A stretch of DNA of 64,000 bases from Acidobacteriota bacterium (GCA_016125275.1 WGMB01000009.1:310001-374000), one strand, 5' to 3'; numbered from the stretch's first letter, positions 36,191 to 48,111 are shown. Translations and numbers: made by a program. Notes: a model not told the origin generated them from the letters alone.

Positions 36191-36582
36191 CCCCCGGCGC
36201 GATGCGAGCCGGCCACGGCGGGAGCAAACGCCATGAACAGAAGAGCCAGAGCGTAGGCCGAGCCGGAGACAGGATCGCGAGCGGCCAGCCCCTGTTCGAG
36301 CGTCAAGCCCCGCAGTTGCAGCACGACGGTCAGCTCGACGGCCAACATCAGCGCCAGCGCCAAGCTTCCGGCGGCAAGGCGGGCCGGGGCGCCGTCCAGA
36401 CGGCGGGCCGTGCGGCGGGCGGCGAACCAGATCACGCCGACCATGACCGGCATCTCCAGCAGCTCCGCCGTCCGCTCGCCAAGCCGCGGCGCGATCCAGA
36501 GCACCCGAATCGGCCCCAGGACGAAGCCCGCGGCGGCGACCAGCAGGAAGTACAGCAGCCCCGCGCGGACGACGCGGCCCAT
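36187..36582 (-). CDS. Small four-helix membrane protein, unknown
   Basis: The 131-residue product (MGRVVRAGLLYFLLVAAAGFVLGPIRVLW...) has four hydrophobic segments at about 8-28, 43-56, 66-85 and 103-124, and little outside them. A similar short integral membrane protein with a GxxxGPIRVLWIAPRLGxRTAELLExP core is seen in many bacteria, but no function is known to me. It starts 8 bp after larB ends and is the last gene of the aceE unit. Its stop overlaps that of the convergent propeller gene. Confidence 0.75.
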   Translation of the reverse strand: MGRVVRAGLLYFLLVAAAGFVLGPIRVLWIAPRLGERTAELLEMPVMVGVIWFAARRTARRLDGAPARLAAGSLALALMLAVELTVVLQLRGLTLEQGLAARDPVSGSAYALALLFMAFAPAVAGSHRAGG

Positions 36583-36590
36583 GGCGGAAT

Positions 36591-37337
36591 CTAGATGCGG
36601 TTGATCAGCGTCGCCACGTAGGCTGCGCCGAAACCGTTGTCGATGTTCATGGTCGTCACGTTCGACGAGCACGAGTTGAGCATGCCGAGCAGGGCGGCCA
36701 ACCCGTTGAAGCTGGCCCCGTAGCCCACCGAGGTCGGCACGGCGATCACCGGCACCGAGACGATGCCGCCGACAGCGCTCGGCAGAGCGCCTTCCATGCC
36801 GGCGCAGCAGATGATCACGCGGGCGTCGGCCAGCTTGTCGAGATTGCCCAGCAGGCGGTGGATGCCCGCCACGCCCACGTCGTAGATCTCGATGATCTCG
36901 TTGCCCATCACCTCGCAGGTGACGCGCGCTTCCTCGGCGACCGGCAAATCGCTGGTGCCGGCGCAGACCACGGCGATCTTCTCCTTACCGCGAATGGTCT
37001 TGTCGCGCCAGACTCGCAGGCAGCCGGAGCGTGGGAAGTACTCGGCCGCGCTGTCCAATTCGCGGACCACGGCCGCCATCTCTTCGTTCGCCCGGGTCAC
37101 CAGCAGGTTCTTCGAGCGCTCGAGCAGCTTCTCCGAGATCGAGCGCACCTCCGCGGGCGTCTTGCCGCGGCCGAGGATCACCTCGGGCATGCCGTGACGT
37201 AGCGCCCTGTGGTGGTCTACCTTGGCGAAGCCCAGGTCCTCGAAGGGGAGATGGTCGAGCCGCTTGGCGGCCTCTTCGGGCGTGGTCTGGCCGTCGCGGA
37301 CCTTCTCCAGCAAATCCCGCAGATTGTCTTGATTCAT
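36591..37337 (-). CDS. larB: Nickel-pincer cofactor biosynthesis protein LarB
   Basis: This 248-residue protein is a PurE-like carboxylase/hydrolase that converts nicotinic acid adenine dinucleotide to the dicarboxylated pyridinium used in the nickel-pincer nucleotide of lactate racemase. Diagnostic parts are the N-terminal LLEKVRDGQTTPEEAAKRL..LPFEDLGFAKVDHHRALRHGMPEVILG and the C-terminal VVCAGTSDLPVAEEA, GMEGALPSAVGGIVSVPVIAVPTSVGYG and NIDNGFGAAY. It lies 2 bp from the DUF192 gene upstream and 8 bp from a membrane protein downstream. The larA, larC and larE genes are not in the window. Confidence 0.95.
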   Translation of the reverse strand: MNQDNLRDLLEKVRDGQTTPEEAAKRLDHLPFEDLGFAKVDHHRALRHGMPEVILGRGKTPAEVRSISEKLLERSKNLLVTRANEEMAAVVRELDSAAEYFPRSGCLRVWRDKTIRGKEKIAVVCAGTSDLPVAEEARVTCEVMGNEIIEIYDVGVAGIHRLLGNLDKLADARVIICCAGMEGALPSAVGGIVSVPVIAVPTSVGYGASFNGLAALLGMLNSCSSNVTTMNIDNGFGAAYVATLINRI

Positions 37338-37339
37338 CG

Positions 37340-37807
37340 CTAGAACTCGACCTGGTCGCCGACTTTCAGGTCATAGGCCGCGGCCCGGCCGGCGGCGAGC
37401 TCGAGCACATAGGTGGACGGTTGATTGCCTCCGTAAGTGGGGCAGTTACGAAAATCCCTCTGGCCGCACGGTGGCGCGTTCTGCTGGATCTCCACGACGC
37501 GCTTGTTGTCGTCAAACCAGATCATGTCCAGCGGCACCATCGTCTGAAACATCCAGAACGGCCGCGGCTGCTGCCGGTCGAAGACGAACAGCATGCCCTT
37601 GTCCGGTGGCAGTTGCGGGCGGAACATCATGCCTCGCGCCTGGTCGTCGGGCGACTGGCGGAGCTCCACCTGCAGCTCGACATCGCCGGGCAGGGTCAAC
37701 GGAATCACCCGGCCTTCCGGCTCCCACGCCGCGGGCGAAGACGAGGCCTCCCCCGTCGTCGCGGCGCCGCCTCCGCAACCCAACAACAACCCCGCCACTC
37801 CCAGCAA
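37340..37807 (-). CDS. DUF192-family lipoprotein
   Basis: The DUF192 core is ELQVELRQSPDDQARGMMFRPQLPPDKGMLFVF..FWMFQTMVPLDMIWFD and the end YVLELAAGRAAAYDLKVGDQVEF. A lipobox LLLGC sits near the N-terminus, so the protein should be a membrane-anchored lipoprotein. The annotated TTG (37807) leaves too short a signal. A CTG at 37826-37828, 9 nt after a GGAGG, would give the better signal MRAFELVLLGVAGLLLGC and overlap the aceE end. The function of DUF192 is unknown. It sits between aceE and larB. Confidence 0.85.
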   Translation of the reverse strand: MLGVAGLLLGCGGGAATTGEASSSPAAWEPEGRVIPLTLPGDVELQVELRQSPDDQARGMMFRPQLPPDKGMLFVFDRQQPRPFWMFQTMVPLDMIWFDDNKRVVEIQQNAPPCGQRDFRNCPTYGGNQPSTYVLELAAGRAAAYDLKVGDQVEF

Positions 37808-37814
37808 AACCAGC

Positions 37815-40487
37815 TCAAACGCGCGCAGGGTTGGGAGCCTCCGTGTCGATGTTCAAGGCCTGGAACGCCTTCTTGATCTTGCGCTTGTCGAACTTGCCGT
37901 CGCGCGCCAGCCGCGACAGCGTCGCCGCCGCCACCGCCTCGGCGCCGACCTCGAAGAAGCGGCGCAGGTGCGGCCGATCCTCGCTGCGGCCGAAGCCGTC
38001 GGTGCCCAAGCTCTCGATGCGTCCGGGCAGGAAGGCCGCCAGGCCGTCGGGCAACGCCTTCATGTAGTCGCTGGAGGCGATGATCGGCCCCTCGACCTTG
38101 TCAAAGAGCTGCTGCAAGTACGACTTGCGCGGCTTCTCGGTCGGGTGCAGCCGGTTCCAGCGCTCGGCCTCGAGGCAATCGCGGCGCAGCTCGGTGTAGC
38201 TGGTCACGCTATAGACGTCGACGGGCACATCGAACTGCTCGGCCAGGATCTTCTGCGCCTTGAGCGCTTCGGGCAGGATGGCGCCACTGCCCCACAGGTG
38301 CGCGACGGCCTTGCCCTTCTCGGCGGCGCGGACCTTGTAGGCGCCTTTGAGAATGCCTTCCGCAACGCCTTCGGGCATCTCCGGGTGCTCGTAGTTGTCG
38401 TTCTCGAGCGTCAGGTAGTAGAAGACGTCCTCGCCTTCTTGGTACATCCGGCGGATGCCGTCCTGAATGACGACCGCGATCTCGTAAGCGAAGGTCGGAT
38501 CGTAGGCCACGCAGTTGGGCACCGTCGAGGCGTGCAGCAGGCTGTGGCCGTCCTGGTGCTGCAAGCCCTCGCCGTTGAGGGTAGTGCGGCCGGCCGTGCC
38601 GCCGCACAGGAAGCCCTTGCCGCGCGAATCAGCGAACGCCCAGATCTGGTCGCCGATGCGCTGGAAGCCGAACATCGAGTAGTAGACGAAGAAGGGGATG
38701 GTCGGCACCTGATAGTTGGCGTAGGCGGTGCCGGCGGCCGTGAACGAGGCCATCGAACCGGCCTCGGTGATGCCCTCTTCCAGGATCTGGCCGTCCTTGG
38801 CCTCCTTGTAGTAGAGCAGCATCTCGCTGTCGACCGGCTTGTAGAGCTGCCCCTGGCTGGCGTAGATGCCGTTGGTGCGGAACAGCGAGTCCATGCCGAA
38901 GGTGCGGGCTTCGTCGGGGATGATCGGCACGATCAGCTTACCGATCTCCTTGTCCGAGATCAGGTTCTTGAGGATCGCCACGAAGGCCATCGTGGTCGAG
39001 ACCTCACGGCCGCGCGATCCGCCCAGGGAATCCTTGAACTGCGTGAGCGGCGGCGCGGTGATGCCCGTGGGCTTGACCTCGCGCTTCGGATTGACGCCGC
39101 CGAGGACCTCCCGCCGCGACTGCATGTACTGCATCTCCTCGGAGTCCTCGGCAGGACGGTAGAACTCGATGTTCTGCACCGCCGAATCCTGCACGGGGAT
39201 GTCGAAGCGTTTGCGGAAGGTCTCCAGCTCGTTCTCGTTGAGCTTCTTCTGCTGGTGGGTGATGTTCTTGCCTTCGCCGGCTTCGCCCAGACCGTAGCCC
39301 TTGACGGTTTTGGCGAGGATGACGGTCGGGCCGCCCTTGTGCAGAATCGCCCGGCGGTAGGCGTTGTAGACCTTCTGCGCGTCATGGCCGCCGCGACGCA
39401 GCCGGCCGAGCTCTTCGTCGGTCTTGTCCTCGACCAGCGGCAGCAGCTCGGGATACTTGCCGAAGAACTCCTTGCGGATGACCGCGCCGCCGAGGCCCTT
39501 GAAGCGCTGGTACTCGCCGTCGACGCACTCTTCCATGCGGCGGCGCAGCAGGCCGGTCGTGTCCCGCGCCAGCAGGTCGTCCCAGTCCGAACCCCAGAGG
39601 CACTTGATGACGTTCCAGCCGGCGCCGCGGAAGGCGCCTTCCAGCTCCTGGACGATCTTGCCGTTGCCGCGCACAGGGCCGTCGAGCCGCTGCAGGTTGC
39701 AGTTGACCACCCACACCAAGTTGTCGAGCTTCTCGCGCGAAGCCAGCGTGAGCGCGCCCAAGGTCTCCGGCTCGTCGGACTCGCCGTCGCCCACGAAGGC
39801 CCAGATCTTGCGGTCGGTCGCCTTCAGCAGGCCGCGATTCTCCAGGTAGCGCATGAAGCGCGCATGGTAGATGGAGTTGATCGGGCCCAGACCCATCGAA
39901 ACGGTCGGGAACTGCCAGAAGTCCGGCATCAGCCAGGGGTGCGGGTACGACGACAGGCCGGGGTGCTCGCGCAGCTCGTGGCGGAAGTTCTTCAGATGTT
40001 CTTCCGACAGCCGGCCTTCCACGAACGCTCGGGCGTACATGCCGGGACTGGCGTGGCCCTGAAAGTAGACGAAGTCGCCGGGCTCGCCGTCAATGGAGCC
40101 CCGGAAGAAGTGGTTGTAGCCCACCTCGACCAGCGTCGCCAGCGACTGATAGGTCGAGATGTGGCCGCCGATGCCCTCGTCGTACTTGTTGGCGCGCACG
40201 ACCATCGCCATGGCGTTCCAGCGAATGATCGACTTGATGCGGCGCTCGATCTCGCGGTCGCCCGGATAGGGGACTTCTTCGTCGACGGGGATGGTGTTGA
40301 TGTAAGGGGTGGAGCCGCGGCCCTCAAGGGTGACGCCGCTTTCGTAGGCGCGCTCCTGGAGCTTGCCCAGGAGGTAGTTGACTCGATCGGGGCCGCCCTC
40401 TTCAGCGACCTGGTCGAGCGCTTCGAGCCACTCTGAAGTCTCTTGGGGATCTACATCTTCCCGAATTTTGCCTTGGATCATCAGCAT
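37815..40487 (-). CDS. aceE: Pyruvate dehydrogenase E1 component (homodimeric)
   Basis: The 890-residue enzyme decarboxylates pyruvate with thiamine diphosphate and passes the acetyl group to E2 lipoyl domains. The cofactor motif GDG (233-235) ... NCNLQ (262-266) is present, as are NAMAMVVRANKYDEGIGGHIST and YFQGHASPGMYARAF of the AceE family; length matches E. coli E1p (about 887). An AGGTG site lies 8 nt before the ATG. It heads a tight unit (aceE, DUF192 lipoprotein, larB, membrane protein; gaps 7, 2 and 8 bp), which is unusual because E2 and E3 genes are absent. Confidence 0.97.
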   Translation of the reverse strand: MLMIQGKIREDVDPQETSEWLEALDQVAEEGGPDRVNYLLGKLQERAYESGVTLEGRGSTPYINTIPVDEEVPYPGDREIERRIKSIIRWNAMAMVVRANKYDEGIGGHISTYQSLATLVEVGYNHFFRGSIDGEPGDFVYFQGHASPGMYARAFVEGRLSEEHLKNFRHELREHPGLSSYPHPWLMPDFWQFPTVSMGLGPINSIYHARFMRYLENRGLLKATDRKIWAFVGDGESDEPETLGALTLASREKLDNLVWVVNCNLQRLDGPVRGNGKIVQELEGAFRGAGWNVIKCLWGSDWDDLLARDTTGLLRRRMEECVDGEYQRFKGLGGAVIRKEFFGKYPELLPLVEDKTDEELGRLRRGGHDAQKVYNAYRRAILHKGGPTVILAKTVKGYGLGEAGEGKNITHQQKKLNENELETFRKRFDIPVQDSAVQNIEFYRPAEDSEEMQYMQSRREVLGGVNPKREVKPTGITAPPLTQFKDSLGGSRGREVSTTMAFVAILKNLISDKEIGKLIVPIIPDEARTFGMDSLFRTNGIYASQGQLYKPVDSEMLLYYKEAKDGQILEEGITEAGSMASFTAAGTAYANYQVPTIPFFVYYSMFGFQRIGDQIWAFADSRGKGFLCGGTAGRTTLNGEGLQHQDGHSLLHASTVPNCVAYDPTFAYEIAVVIQDGIRRMYQEGEDVFYYLTLENDNYEHPEMPEGVAEGILKGAYKVRAAEKGKAVAHLWGSGAILPEALKAQKILAEQFDVPVDVYSVTSYTELRRDCLEAERWNRLHPTEKPRKSYLQQLFDKVEGPIIASSDYMKALPDGLAAFLPGRIESLGTDGFGRSEDRPHLRRFFEVGAEAVAAATLSRLARDGKFDKRKIKKAFQALNIDTEAPNPARV

Positions 40488-40540
40488 GAGCGACGCACCT
40501 TTCCTGACGGAGTCCCCCGCCTCGCGAGAGCAACCCTTAA

Positions 40541-40610
40541 GATACCGTATCGGTCGCGCGCGACGGGTCCGGGTCCGACAGATGTCGGTGGGACGCGTTA
40601 GAATCGTCCC
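40541..40610. promoter_or_regulatory. Divergent promoter region with three dyads (aceE / methyltransferase)
   Basis: Between the divergent genes are GATACcGTATC (40541-40551), CCGACA-GA-TGTCGG (40575-40588) and GGGACG-N9-CGTCCC (40590-40610). The last one encloses TAGAAT (40599-40604), a plausible -10 for the methyltransferase gene, so a bound factor would block it. On the minus strand TATCTT next to the first dyad could be the aceE -10. Confidence 0.4.
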
Positions 40611-40643
40611 GCCGGTTTAGTCCGACGAATCCGAAAAAATCCC

Positions 40644-41657
40644 ATGAGTGAAAATCTGTCGCCAGAAAAGATTCTGCAGATCGGTACAGGCTTCTGGGCC
40701 TCGAAAACCCTGCTCAGCGCCGTCGAGATGGAGGTGTTCACCGAGCTCGCCCGTCAGCCGGAGGACCTAGCCTCGTTGCAGGGCCGGCTGGGCCTGCATC
40801 CGCGCTCGGCCCAGGACTTTCTCGACGCCCTGGTGGCGCTCGGGTTTCTGGAGCGTCACGACGGCGTCTACTCGAACGCCGCCGAGACCGACCTCTTCCT
40901 CGACAAGCGCAAGCCGACCTACCTGGGCGGCATGCTCGAGATGCTCAACCACCGGCTCTACGGCTTCTGGGGCTCGCTGACCGAGGCCTTGCGGACCGGC
41001 AAGCCGCAGAACGAGTCCAAGCATGGGGGCGAGGGGCTGTTCGAGGCGCTCTACGCCGACCCGGCCCGCCTGAAGGAGTTTCTGAAGGCGATGACGGGCC
41101 TGTCTCACGGGGCCAACGTCGCGATCGCCCACCAGGAGTTTTGGGCGGACTACAAGAGCTTCGTGGACGTCGGTACGGCGCAGGGAGACCTAGCGGTGCA
41201 GATCGCCAAGGTCAATCGGCACCTCGTCGGCTCCGGCTACGATCTGGCCGAGGTCGGGCCGATCTTCGAGGAATACGCCGAGCTGCAGGGCGTTTCCGAG
41301 AGGCTCTCGTTCACTCCCGGCAACTTCTTCCAGGACGAGATCCCGGCGGCTGACGTGGTGACGATGGGCCACATTCTGCACGATTGGGACCTGGAGCAGA
41401 AGAAGATGCTCATCGCCAAGGCCTATCGAGCGCTCCCGGAGGGCGGGGCTTTGGTGGTCTACGAGTCGCTCATCGACGACGGCCGCCGCCAGAACGTCTT
41501 TGGCCTGCTGATGAGCCTGAACATGCTGATCGAGACGCCGGGCGGCTTCGACTACACCGGCGCGGACTGCGAGGACTGGATGCGCGAGGCAGGCTTCCGG
41601 GAGACGCGCCAGCGGCACCTGGTCGGGCCGGATTCGATGGTCATCGGCGTCAAATGA
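40644..41657 (+). CDS. SAM-dependent O-methyltransferase (family 2 type)
   Basis: The 337-residue protein has an N-terminal winged-helix dimerisation domain ([45 protein letters not shown]) and a Rossmann-type catalytic domain ([17 protein letters not shown], then [32 protein letters not shown]). The HILHDW motif holds the catalytic histidine of hydroxyneurosporene/plant-type O-methyltransferases. The glycine loop reads VGTAQGD rather than the more usual VGGGxG. The substrate is probably a small hydroxylated aromatic or polyketide; unknown. No ribosome-binding site is seen; the promoter carries an inverted repeat. Confidence 0.88.
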   Translation: MSENLSPEKILQIGTGFWASKTLLSAVEMEVFTELARQPEDLASLQGRLGLHPRSAQDFLDALVALGFLERHDGVYSNAAETDLFLDKRKPTYLGGMLEMLNHRLYGFWGSLTEALRTGKPQNESKHGGEGLFEALYADPARLKEFLKAMTGLSHGANVAIAHQEFWADYKSFVDVGTAQGDLAVQIAKVNRHLVGSGYDLAEVGPIFEEYAELQGVSERLSFTPGNFFQDEIPAADVVTMGHILHDWDLEQKKMLIAKAYRALPEGGALVVYESLIDDGRRQNVFGLLMSLNMLIETPGGFDYTGADCEDWMREAGFRETRQRHLVGPDSMVIGVK

Positions 41658-41704
41658 GCCGGGCGGCGGTCGAATATTTCCGTTCCAAAACGCACAATCG
41701 GGCG

Positions 41705-41710
41705 TAAGAT
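41705..41710 (+). promoter_or_regulatory. Putative -10 element (leaderless-type)
   Basis: TAAGAT ends 6 nt before the ATG at 41717. Confidence 0.3.
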
Positions 41711-41716
41711 GCGGGC

Positions 41717-42148
41717 ATGGGGCTGACGTTGCGGCCGGTGGACTACTTCCACGGGACCGTCGCCTCGGATGCGGCGGAAGCTTGCCGCTGGCTGTCGGAC
41801 ATCGCTGATGCCGGAGTGAACCTGCTGGCGTTCTGCGCGGTCCCCGCCGGCGCCGGCAGGACTCAGCTCACGCTTTTCCCCGACTCCACCGAGCGATTCC
41901 TGGACGCCGTCAAGGGCGGGGCGGTGGAGTGGACAGGGCCGCAGAAGGCGATCCTCGTACAGGGTGACGACCACTTAGGGGCGGCGGCGCACATCTACGG
42001 ATTGCTGGCCGGCGCGGGAGTCGAGGTCTATTCCTCGACGGGCGTGACGGATGGGCGCGGCGGTTTCGGCTATGTGCTCTATGTGCGCCCCGGGGATTTT
42101 TCACGCGCCGTGGGCGCGCTAGCGGAGGCGTCTTCCGAAGCGCAATAG
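41717..42148 (+). CDS. ACT-like small protein, unknown function
   Basis: The 143-residue product (GLTLRPVDYFHGTVASDAAEACRWLSDIADAGVNLLAFCAVP) looks like two alpha/beta ferredoxin-like halves: the first ends LTLFPDSTERFLDAV, and the second starts KAILVQGDDHLGAAAHIYGLLAGAGVEVYSSTGVTDGRGGFGYVLYV. This is ACT-domain-like, a fold that binds small ligands. I do not know its role. It lies between a methyltransferase and ubiE, 59 bp after the former, and has its own -10-like hexamer. Confidence 0.7.
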   Translation: MGLTLRPVDYFHGTVASDAAEACRWLSDIADAGVNLLAFCAVPAGAGRTQLTLFPDSTERFLDAVKGGAVEWTGPQKAILVQGDDHLGAAAHIYGLLAGAGVEVYSSTGVTDGRGGFGYVLYVRPGDFSRAVGALAEASSEAQ

Positions 42149-42171
42149 GCGCGCCGGTCCCGTCTTCGGCG

Positions 42172-42900
42172 CTACAGCAGCTTCAAGCCGGAGTAGAGAT
42201 AGCAGATCCCCCCGAACAGAGCCTTGTACTCCGCGGCGCCGTACCCGGCCTCGTGCAGCTCTTCCACGAACTTCGGGCCGGAGGGGAAGCGGTCCACGCT
42301 GCGCCAGTAGTACTCAAACGTCGGCCGGTAGCCCCCGAACTTCTCGCCGATCCACGGTAGGGCGCGCTTGTAGAACGAGTAGAACGTCCGGACGAAGGCC
42401 GACTCCGGAGGACCGCTCTCGAGCACTAACAGCACTCCGCCCGGCTTGAGCACGCGTTGGATCTCGTCGAGCCCCTCCCGGAACGGCCGCACGTTGCGGA
42501 TGCCCCATGAGATCGTGACGGCGTCGAACGAGTCGCTGGGAAACGGCAACCGGCGGCAATCTCCTTGGGCCAGCGGGACTGCGACGCCGGCGACTTCGCG
42601 GTCCAGCTTCTCGCGAGCCAGCCGCAGCATCGGCGCGGCCGGGTCCACGCCGACGGCTCGCAGGTCCGGCCGCTCCCCCAGAACGCCCACCAGCACGTCC
42701 GCCGTGCCTGTTGCGATGTCGAGCCAGCGACCGTTCCGGGGAAACCGCTCGGCGGCGAGCCGGCACAGGGAGCGCCGCCAGCGACGGTGCATCCCCAGGG
42801 TCATGGCGTCGTTCGAGCGGTCGTAGCCGGGGGCGACTTGGCCGAAGCCATGGATGATGTCGTAGGTGTCGTAGTCCGCCGCGGTCCAGCGTTTGGGCAT
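42172..42900 (-). CDS. ubiE: Demethylmenaquinone/ubiquinone C-methyltransferase
   Basis: This 242-residue protein methylates the quinone ring, here most likely of menaquinone. The start MPKRWTAADYDTYDIIHGFGQVAPGYDRSNDAMTLGMHRRWRR, the SAM motif LDIATGTAD (about 60-68), the post-motif ISWGIRNVRPFREGLDEIQRVLKPGG, and the C-terminal GGICYLYSGLKLL are typical of UbiE/MenG. A longer open frame upstream is rejected because it overlaps the divergent pyrB. GGGAG lies just upstream of the ATG at 42900. The pyrB start is about 100 bp away on the other strand. Confidence 0.93.
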   Translation of the reverse strand: MPKRWTAADYDTYDIIHGFGQVAPGYDRSNDAMTLGMHRRWRRSLCRLAAERFPRNGRWLDIATGTADVLVGVLGERPDLRAVGVDPAAPMLRLAREKLDREVAGVAVPLAQGDCRRLPFPSDSFDAVTISWGIRNVRPFREGLDEIQRVLKPGGVLLVLESGPPESAFVRTFYSFYKRALPWIGEKFGGYRPTFEYYWRSVDRFPSGPKFVEELHEAGYGAAEYKALFGGICYLYSGLKLL

Positions 42901-42987
42901 GATTCTCCCAAAGCATACAGAGGAACCCGCGGCGACGGCGGCCTCGTCGGCACGGAAAACCACTTCGCCCGCCCGGCGGATTCCGGG

Positions 42988-42993
42988 TATCCT
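42988..42993 (+). promoter_or_regulatory. Putative -10 element before pyrB (leaderless-type)
   Basis: TATCCT ends 6 nt before the proposed TTG start at 43000; no Shine-Dalgarno precedes either TTG candidate. Confidence 0.3.
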
Positions 42994-42999
42994 ATTGGG

Positions 43000-43992
43000 T
43001 TGGCAGACCCGCCGGCCCCCTTGAATCCCATTTCGCTGAGCCCCGGGCCGCCGCCGGCCAGGCTGGCCGAGCGTAGCCTGCTCGGTATTGAAGAGCTCAG
43101 CCGGGAGCAGATTCAGAGCCTGCTCGACCGCTCCATCTACCTCAAGTCCCGGCGGGCGCAGCAGGACCCGCAACTGGTCTCCGAGCTGGCCGGCAAGACC
43201 ATCGTCAACCTGTTCTTCGAGGCCTCCACGCGCACCCGCACGAGCTTCGAGATCGCCGCCAAACGGCTCGGCGCGCATACGGTCTCGATCCAGGAACAAG
43301 GCTCGAGTCTCTCCAAGGGCGAGTCCTTGGTGGACACCTTGAACACTCTGGCGGCCATGCAGCCCGACGCCATCGTGATGCGGCACGCCGCCTCCGGAGC
43401 GCCGCACTTCCTATCGCGCTTCCTGGCGCGCCCCATCATCAACGCCGGCGACGGACGCCACGAGCATCCGACCCAGGCCTTGCTGGACGCCATGACGATC
43501 CTGGAGCGCAAGAAGACGCTCGAAGGGCTGAAGGTCGCGATCATCGGAGACATCGCGCACTCCCGCGTGGCGCGCTCGAACATCCACCTGCTCACCAAGT
43601 TCGGCTCGTTCGTCACCCTATGCGGTCCGGCCACGATGGTCTCGGGCTCGCTGCGGTCGCTGGGGCCCAACATCACCTTGACCTACGACATGAAGGAAGC
43701 TGTGCAGGACGCCGACGTGGTGATGATGCTGCGGGTGCAGCTCGAGCGGCAAGCCAAGCCGATCTTTCCGAAGAACGAGTATTTCCAGTACTACGGCCTG
43801 GAGATCGAGCATCTGCAACTGGCCAAGCCCGAGGCGCTGGTAATGCACCCCGGCCCGATCAACCGCGGCCGCGAGCTCTCCAACGAAGTGGCGGATTCGA
43901 AGAGCTCTGTGATCCTCAACCAGGTCGAGAACGGCCTGTCGGTGCGCATGGCCGTGCTGGAACGCGCCTGCGTGGCGGAGGCTGCCGCTTGA
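43000..43992 (+). CDS. pyrB: Aspartate carbamoyltransferase catalytic chain
   Basis: The 330-residue enzyme joins carbamoyl phosphate and aspartate in pyrimidine synthesis. The carbamoyl-phosphate motif STRTRTSFE, the catalytic MRHAASGAPHFL, INAGDGRHEHPTQALLD and the C-terminal HPGPINRGREL are present. The start is uncertain: TTG 43000 (used) or TTG 43021 both give a plausible N-terminus before RSLLGIEELSREQI; there is no ATG in the right place. It overlaps pyrC by 4 bp (TTGA). No pyrI or pyrR is adjacent, so the ATCase probably pairs with the PyrC-type subunit. Confidence 0.95.
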   Translation: MADPPAPLNPISLSPGPPPARLAERSLLGIEELSREQIQSLLDRSIYLKSRRAQQDPQLVSELAGKTIVNLFFEASTRTRTSFEIAAKRLGAHTVSIQEQGSSLSKGESLVDTLNTLAAMQPDAIVMRHAASGAPHFLSRFLARPIINAGDGRHEHPTQALLDAMTILERKKTLEGLKVAIIGDIAHSRVARSNIHLLTKFGSFVTLCGPATMVSGSLRSLGPNITLTYDMKEAVQDADVVMMLRVQLERQAKPIFPKNEYFQYYGLEIEHLQLAKPEALVMHPGPINRGRELSNEVADSKSSVILNQVENGLSVRMAVLERACVAEAAA

Positions 43993-45295
43993 AGCGCCAA
44001 ACCCGCCCCCTGTTGTTGCGCGGCGGACGCCTGGTGGACCCGCTCAGCGGCGTCGACCGGGTCGCTGATGTCCTGCTCGACCATGGCAAGATCGCCCGCA
44101 TCGGCGAGAGCTTGGCCGCCCCCGAACAGGGCGACGTCTACGAAGCCGCCGGCAAGGTCGTAGCGCCCGGCTTCATCGATCTGCGCGCCCGGCTGCGGGA
44201 GCCGGGGCTGGAACACGCCGAGACCATCGAAACCGGTTCCCGCGCCGCCGCCGCCGGGGGCTTTACGCGGGTCTGCTGCGTTCCGACTACGAACCCGTGC
44301 AACGACTCCGCCACGGTCACCAGCTTCATCGTGGAGCGCGCCCGCCGCCGGTCGAGCGTGCGGGTCTCGCCGATCGGCGCGCTGACCAAGGGCTGCCAGG
44401 GCGAGCAGTTGGCTGAAATCGCCTCGATGCGCGACGCCGGAGCGGCGGCCGTCGGCGACGGCGACAACACCGTGGTCGACTCGGCGCTGATGCGGCGGGC
44501 CTTGCGCTACGCCGGCTCGTTCGGGTTGACCGTCATCGTGCACTGCGAGGACCCCAATCTGGCCGCCGGCGGGGACATCCATGAGGGCGACCGGGCCGTG
44601 GCGCTGGGCCTCAACGGCATTCCCGTCAGCGCCGAGACGACTGTGCTGGCCCGCGACTTGATCCTCTGCCGGGAGACGCAGTCGAGGGTGCACGTGGCGC
44701 ATGTTTCGAGCGCCGCCGCTGTGGATCTGCTGCGCCAAGCGAAGTGGCACGGGGCGCCGGTGACGGGCGAGGTCGCCGCGCACCATCTGGCGCTTTCGGT
44801 CGACGACATGCCGGCCTACGATTCGAACTACAAGGTGCGGCCTCCGTTCCGGGCGTCGTCGGACCGCGAGGCCCTGCTCCAGGGCTGCGTGGACGGAGCC
44901 ATCGACGCCATCGTCAGCGACCACGCCCCGCACACCGGCAACGTCAAGATGCAGGAGTTCGACTCCTGCCCCTTCGGCGTGATTGCGTTCGAGACCGCCG
45001 TGGCGCTGGCGCTGGAGACCCTGGTGCATTCGGGTCGCACGGACATCCAACGGCTGATCTCCCTGTTCGCCGCAGGCCCTTCCCGGGCGCTCGGGCGCGA
45101 GCCGCAGCGCTTGGCCGAGGGTTCGGTCGCGGACCTGACGCTGCTGGATCTCGAACGGCGCTGGAGCTTCGACGCCGAGGCCTCCCCGTCGAAGAGCAAG
45201 AACACGCCCTTCCACGGCCGGGAGATGCACGGCGGACCGGCGGCCACGATCGTCGGCGGCCGCTTGGTGTGGGACCGCGACCAGGGCTTCTCGGA

Positions 45296-45299
<4 letters not shown>
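43989..45299 (+). CDS. pyrC: Dihydroorotase-family protein with altered metal site
   Basis: The 436-residue product starts with TTG inside the pyrB stop (TTGA, 43989-43992). It follows the class I dihydroorotase pattern: VVAPGFIDLRARLREPG, VHCEDPNL (H185), VHVAHVSS (H238), YKVRPPF and IVSDHAPH (311-315). However, the first metal-binding motif HxH reads RxR at residues 66 and 68 (codons CGC and CGG), which should abolish the binuclear zinc site. This resembles the catalytically inactive PyrC' proteins that hold aspartate carbamoyltransferase together in pseudomonads. If so, an active dihydroorotase must lie elsewhere in the genome. The stop shares CTAG with the convergent FAAL gene. Confidence 0.88.
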
Positions 45300-47980
<2,681 letters not shown>

Positions 47981-48111
47981 ACCCCTAGAATTCCTATCGT
48001 AGGCCGCCGGCCTCATGCTTGGGAATTTGGACCCTTCGCGCATTGCCCGCCGGGCCCGCCTTCGGCATACTCGTGAGCGAAGCGCTTTCCCGCGCGGAGC
48101 CCAGCGACCCC

